Positions 14,341 through 17,326 of a stretch of 17,326 nucleotides of DNA are shown one piece after another (position 1 is the stretch's first letter; each line of letters begins with the position of its first letter). Source of the stretch: VGEM01 sp033764265 (lineage in GTDB: Bacteria; Pseudomonadota; Alphaproteobacteria; Rhodospirillales; Rhodospirillaceae); the NCBI GenBank assembly GCA_033764265.1, contig JANRJB010000204.1, positions 1 through 17,326 of the forward strand. The letters run 5' to 3'. Both the position numbers and the translations under genes were made by a program. The notes under the pieces were generated by a model. It was not told the origin of the DNA and ran no database searches. It saw only the letters and a list, made by a program, of their open reading frames with translations.

Positions 14341-15417
14341 ATGGCCGACCAGACCGCCGCAAACCGTGCCGCCGTGCCCGTCTATTCCGCGCTCGCGCTG
14401 CAGACCGACTGCCACGCCGTCAACGGCAAGTCGAAAGCCGACGCCCACGCCCGGATGCTGACCACCATCGCCGGGCTGAAGGGCGAAATCGCCAGCGCCA
14501 TCGGCTTCACCAAGGGCTTCAACGGCACCGACACCCGGCTGGTCGTGCTGCCGGAATACTTCCTGTCGAGCTTTCCGATGGGCGAACCCATCGCCAAGTG
14601 GCAGGAGATCGGCTGCGTGGAAATGGCCGGCGCAGAGTACGACGCGCTGGGCGCCATCGCCCAGGCGCACAAGTGCTATCTGTCGGGCAACGTCTACGAG
14701 ATCGACCCGAAGTTCCCCCAGCTTTACTTCCAGTGCTGCTTCCTGATCGCGCCCAGCGGCAACGTGATTCTGCGCTACCGCCGGCTGATCTCGTTGTTCG
14801 CGCCGTCGCCGTTCGATGTGTGGGACAAGTACCTCGACGCCTACGGCCTCGACGGCGTGTTCCCGGTGGCCAAGACCGAGATCGGCAACATCGCCTGTGT
14901 GGCGTCGGAGGAAATTCTTTATCCCGAGCTGACGCGGGCCCACGTGCTGCGCGGCGCGGAGATCATCTGCCATTCGACGTCCGAGGTCGGCGCGCCGCTG
15001 CTGACGCCCAAGGAAATCTGCCGGCGCGCCCGCGCGGTCGAGAACATGTGCTACGTGGTCTCCGCCAACACCGCGCGTATCGTCGGCACGCCGCTGCCGC
15101 CGGAGTCCACCGGCGGGATGTCGAAGGTGGTGGACTACAAGGGCGCGGTGCTGGCCGAGGCGTACCCCGGCGCGACGTTCACCGCCAACGCCATCCTGGA
15201 CATCGAGGCGTTGCGCAAGTACCGCGCGCTGCCGGGCATGTGCAACGTGGTCTCGCGCCAGCCGCTGGAACTTTACGCGGCGTCCTACGCCGGCCGCACC
15301 ATCAGCCCCGCGAACACCTTCGTGGCCGACGGCGCGGTGACGGTGCCGGACCGCGCGTTCTTCGTGCGCCGCCAGCAGGCGGTGATCGACCGTATCCGGG
15401 CCGACGGGCTGATTTAG
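14341..15417 (+). CDS. Nitrilase-superfamily carbon-nitrogen hydrolase with altered active-site lysine
   Basis: A 358-residue member of the CN-hydrolase family, which cleaves nitriles, amides or carbamoyl groups through a Glu-Lys-Cys triad. The Glu is Glu72 (LPEYF), the nucleophile Cys186 (IACVASEEILYPE), and later family segments are HSTSEVG (211-217) and ENMCYVVSAN (234-243). The place of the catalytic lysine, normally YRK, is YRR here (Arg148; codon 14782-14784). This may reduce or change activity, or the protein belongs to a divergent subgroup. Start: ATG at 14341 with AGGGGAGA upstream; an open frame 15 codons earlier is not supported. It heads a tight operon (gaps of 16, 13 and 9 bp to the next genes). 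Substrate not inferable. Confidence 0.82.
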   Translation: MADQTAANRAAVPVYSALALQTDCHAVNGKSKADAHARMLTTIAGLKGEIASAIGFTKGFNGTDTRLVVLPEYFLSSFPMGEPIAKWQEIGCVEMAGAEYDALGAIAQAHKCYLSGNVYEIDPKFPQLYFQCCFLIAPSGNVILRYRRLISLFAPSPFDVWDKYLDAYGLDGVFPVAKTEIGNIACVASEEILYPELTRAHVLRGAEIICHSTSEVGAPLLTPKEICRRARAVENMCYVVSANTARIVGTPLPPESTGGMSKVVDYKGAVLAEAYPGATFTANAILDIEALRKYRALPGMCNVVSRQPLELYAASYAGRTISPANTFVADGAVTVPDRAFFVRRQQAVIDRIRADGLI

Positions 15418-15433
15418 GGAGAAGGAGCCGCCG

Positions 15434-15778
15434 ATGATTTTCGCGCTGGTCACATTCTTGCCGCACGCCAAGGGTCCGATGAGCGCCGCCGATCGCCTTA
15501 AGCTGATCGAGGCGACCGCGCCGCGCTACCAGACCATTCCCGGCCTGATCCGCAAGTACTTCATGGGCCAGCCGGGCGGGCGCGCCGGCGGCGCCTACGA
15601 ATGGGAAACCAAGGACCACGCCGACGCCTTCTACACCGCGGCCTGGCGCGCGGACATGACGGCCAAGTACGGCACCGACCTGCGCGTGGAGTACTTCGAC
15701 TGCCCGGCGGTGGTCGACAACGCCGCCGGCAAGATCAACATCGCGGCCGAACTCCGCGCCGCCGCGACGGCCGGGTGA
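15434..15778 (+). CDS. YdhR-like dimeric alpha/beta-barrel protein (putative monooxygenase)
   Basis: A 114-residue protein starting MIFALVTFLPHAKGPMS, with GGAG eight bases upstream. A short N-terminal beta strand, helix AADRLKLIEATAPRYQ, strand IPGLIRKYFMGQP, and a C-terminal AYEWETKDHADAFYTAAWRADMTAKYG segment fit the YdhR/ABM ferredoxin-like dimer family. Relatives are called putative monooxygenases, but no cofactor is known and some only bind ligands. It is the second gene of the nitrilase operon. Members of this family often accompany degradation or polyketide genes. Confidence 0.75.
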   Translation: MIFALVTFLPHAKGPMSAADRLKLIEATAPRYQTIPGLIRKYFMGQPGGRAGGAYEWETKDHADAFYTAAWRADMTAKYGTDLRVEYFDCPAVVDNAAGKINIAAELRAAATAG

Positions 15779-15791
15779 CGGGGGGAACGCC

Positions 15792-16157
15792 ATGAACGGC
15801 AAGGACCTGGTGATCGACTTTCTGCGCACCCTTGAGGCGCGCGACCTGCCCAAGGCCAAGGCGATGCTGGCGCCGGGGATGAAAATGGCGTTCCCCGGCG
15901 ACAAGGTGATGGACTCGCTCGAGGAATTGGTGGCGTGGTCGAAGTCCCGCTACAAGTTCGCGCGCAAGACGTTCGACAAATTCGACGAAGCCGTGATCGA
16001 CGGCAAGACCGTGGTCTATTCCATGGGCACGTTGAGTGGCGAGTGGCTCGACGGCACGCCGTTTTCGAACGTGCGCTACGTCGACCGCTTCGAGATCGTG
16101 AACGGCAGGATCACCGACCAGAAGGTCTGGAACGATCTGGCCGAGTTCAGGAAGTGA
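15792..16157 (+). CDS. NTF2/SnoaL-like family protein
   Basis: A 121-residue cone-fold protein. Its N-terminal helix VIDFLRTLEARDLPKAKAML, the FPGDKVMDSLEELVAW segment, and the C-terminal strands VYSMGTLSGEWLDGTPFSNVRYVDRFEIVNGRITDQKVWND are typical of the SnoaL/NTF2-like superfamily (limonene-epoxide hydrolase and ketosteroid-isomerase relatives). Acidic residues in the expected ligand pocket are present, but the exact active site is not certain. It starts 13 bp after the YdhR-like stop with GGGGGAA upstream. It probably acts on an intermediate of the same pathway as its operon partners. Confidence 0.82.
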   Translation: MNGKDLVIDFLRTLEARDLPKAKAMLAPGMKMAFPGDKVMDSLEELVAWSKSRYKFARKTFDKFDEAVIDGKTVVYSMGTLSGEWLDGTPFSNVRYVDRFEIVNGRITDQKVWNDLAEFRK

Positions 16158-16166
16158 TCTTGCGCC

Positions 16167-17326
16167 GTGTCGCTGATTGAAACGCTGCGATCCGCTGTCG
16201 GCCCCGAGGGCCTGCTGACCGGCGCCGACATCGGCCCGCGCTACCTGAATACCCGCGGCCACGGCGACGCCGGCCAGCCTCTGTGCGTGGTGCGGCCCAA
16301 GACCACCGAGCAGGTCTCTCGCGCGTTGGCGCTGTGCCACGCCCAACGCCAGGCCGTGGTGCCCCAGGGCGGATTGAGCGGCCTGGTCGGCGGCGCCGCG
16401 CCGCGCGACGGCGACGTGGTCTTGTCCCTCGAACGCATGACCGCCATCGAGGAGCTGGATTCCGACGGCCGCACGCTTACCGCCCAGGCCGGCGTCGTGC
16501 TGCAGACCGCCCAGGAACACTGCGCCGCGGCCGGCTTCGAGCTGCCGCTCGACCTGGGCGCGCGCGGCTCGGCCACCATCGGCGGGGTGATCTCCACCAA
16601 TGCCGGCGGCGTGCGCGTGATCCGCTACGGCATGATGCGCGACAGCGTCCTGGGGCTCGAGGCCGTGCTGGCCGATGGCACGGTGCTGTCGTCGATGAAC
16701 AAGATGCTGAAGAACAACGCTGGATACGACATCAAGCAGTTGTTCATCGGCAGCGAGGGCACGCTGGGCATCGTCACCCGCGCCGTCATCCGCCTGCGGC
16801 CCCGACCGCGCGCCGCCGTCACCGCGTTTGCCGGGTGCGCGACGTTCGACTCGGTCGTTGCCCTTTTGCGCCACGTCGAAAGCCAGGCCGGCGAGGGGCT
16901 GGGCAGTTTCGAGGTGATGTGGCGTGCCTACGACGATTTCGTGCGCGCGCGGTGCCCGTCGCTCAAGCCGCCGCTGCCGGCCGGGTTCGAATTCTCGGTG
17001 TTGCTGGAATTGCTGGGCATGGACGACGCGCGCGCCGCCGCCGACATGGAGCGCGTGCTGGAGTCCGCGCTCGCCGCGAACATCATCGGCGACGCCGCCA
17101 TCGCCAAGAACGAACGCGAACGGGCGATGTTCTGGGCGGTGCGCGAGAACGCCGGCGAGGGGTTCCGCACGCTGGGCCCGCTGTGCACCTATGACGTCTC
17201 CATGCCGATCCCGACCATGGGCCAATTCGGCGAACGGGTGCAGGCCGAGATCGCCGCGCGCTTTGCCGGCGCGACCACGCTGGTGCTGGGCCACCTGGGC
17301 GACGGCAACCTGCACGTGGTGGCCGC
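16167..17326 (+). CDS. FAD-linked oxidase, GlcD/D-2-hydroxyglutarate dehydrogenase-like (partial, 3' end outside window)
   Basis: The frame is open from the GTG at 16167 to the window end, giving 386 codons of a family usually about 460-475 long. The start has AGGAAG upstream (12-base spacing, rather long) and follows the NTF2 stop by 9 bp. The FAD_binding_4 domain includes PQGGLSGLVGGAAP (67-80), GARGSATIGGVISTNAGG (131-148) and KQLFIGSEGTLGIVT (190-204). The C-terminal FAD-oxidase domain reaches HLGDGNLH (376-383), the metal-binding motif of D-2-hydroxyacid dehydrogenases. These enzymes oxidise D-2-hydroxyacids such as glycolate, D-lactate or 2-hydroxyglutarate. It closes the visible operon and suggests a hydroxyacid product in the pathway. 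Confidence 0.87.
   Translation, partial: MSLIETLRSAVGPEGLLTGADIGPRYLNTRGHGDAGQPLCVVRPKTTEQVSRALALCHAQRQAVVPQGGLSGLVGGAAPRDGDVVLSLERMTAIEELDSDGRTLTAQAGVVLQTAQEHCAAAGFELPLDLGARGSATIGGVISTNAGGVRVIRYGMMRDSVLGLEAVLADGTVLSSMNKMLKNNAGYDIKQLFIGSEGTLGIVTRAVIRLRPRPRAAVTAFAGCATFDSVVALLRHVESQAGEGLGSFEVMWRAYDDFVRARCPSLKPPLPAGFEFSVLLELLGMDDARAAADMERVLESALAANIIGDAAIAKNERERAMFWAVRENAGEGFRTLGPLCTYDVSMPIPTMGQFGERVQAEIAARFAGATTLVLGHLGDGNLHVVA

Noticed and set aside
14299..15471. 390-codon antisense frame opposite the nitrilase-like gene
   Set aside because: No motif; the sense strand has an intact Glu/Cys-containing CN-hydrolase.
15735..17315. 526-codon antisense frame opposite the NTF2 and GlcD-like genes
   Set aside because: Shadow of the plus-strand genes, which carry clear FAD and metal motifs; the antisense peptide is rich in His, Gly, Ala and Arg with no fold signature.
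16167..17326. Frameshift or truncation of the GlcD-like gene
   Set aside because: The frame is intact and simply runs past the window end at the HLGDGNLH motif.

Overview
The window looks like chromosomal DNA from a GC-rich alphaproteobacterium, perhaps Rhodospirillales-like. The best direct clue is a GTTC-N7-GTTC SOS box overlapping a good lexA promoter; that operator form is typical of Alphaproteobacteria. A comEC homologue tail-to-tail with lexA, frequent GTG/ATG starts with AGGGGAG-type ribosome sites, and palindromic 'CCCCTCACC...CCCTCTCC' repeats fit the same picture. I see no rRNA, tRNA, CRISPR array, prophage or insertion sequence. The strong third-position GC bias creates many long antisense shadow frames, which are left out.

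Layout. (1) 50-4762: comEC (+) overlaps the end of lexA (-) by 44 bp. Upstream of lexA on the same strand is a TPR-glycosyltransferase gene whose 3' end carries the lexA promoter and SOS box. (2) 4940-6623: an unrecognised secreted four-cysteine protein, followed 34 bp later by a CsgG-like secreted protein with a C-terminal SH3-like domain. (3) 6659-7395: a compact toxin-first type II toxin-antitoxin pair (RelE/HigB-like toxin, XRE antitoxin) with a recognisable promoter and a 21-bp imperfect palindrome lying in it. (4) 7401-17326: an accessory metabolic region. It holds a double-VOC protein (-), a Tat-type flavin amine oxidase, the tRNA-modifying DTW protein TapT, a second paralogous flavin amine oxidase followed by a small membrane protein and a cupin, a Sel1/TPR membrane protein (-), and then a tight run of nitrilase-like hydrolase, YdhR-like protein, NTF2/SnoaL-like protein and a GlcD-type FAD oxidase that runs off the window.

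How the genes may work together. Region 4 reads as an uncharacterised oxidative catabolic locus: two exported or membrane-facing amine oxidases, ring/dioxygenase-fold proteins (VOC, cupin, YdhR, NTF2-like), an amide/nitrile-type hydrolase and a 2-hydroxyacid dehydrogenase. No substrate can be assigned from sequence. Several members lack textbook catalytic residues by eye: Gln at the usual amine-oxidase Lys, Arg at the nitrilase Lys, and an incomplete cupin motif. The most unusual structural observation is a 105-bp palindromic repeat sitting in frame inside tapT, with a relative of the same repeat family in the cupin/Sel1 intergenic gap.
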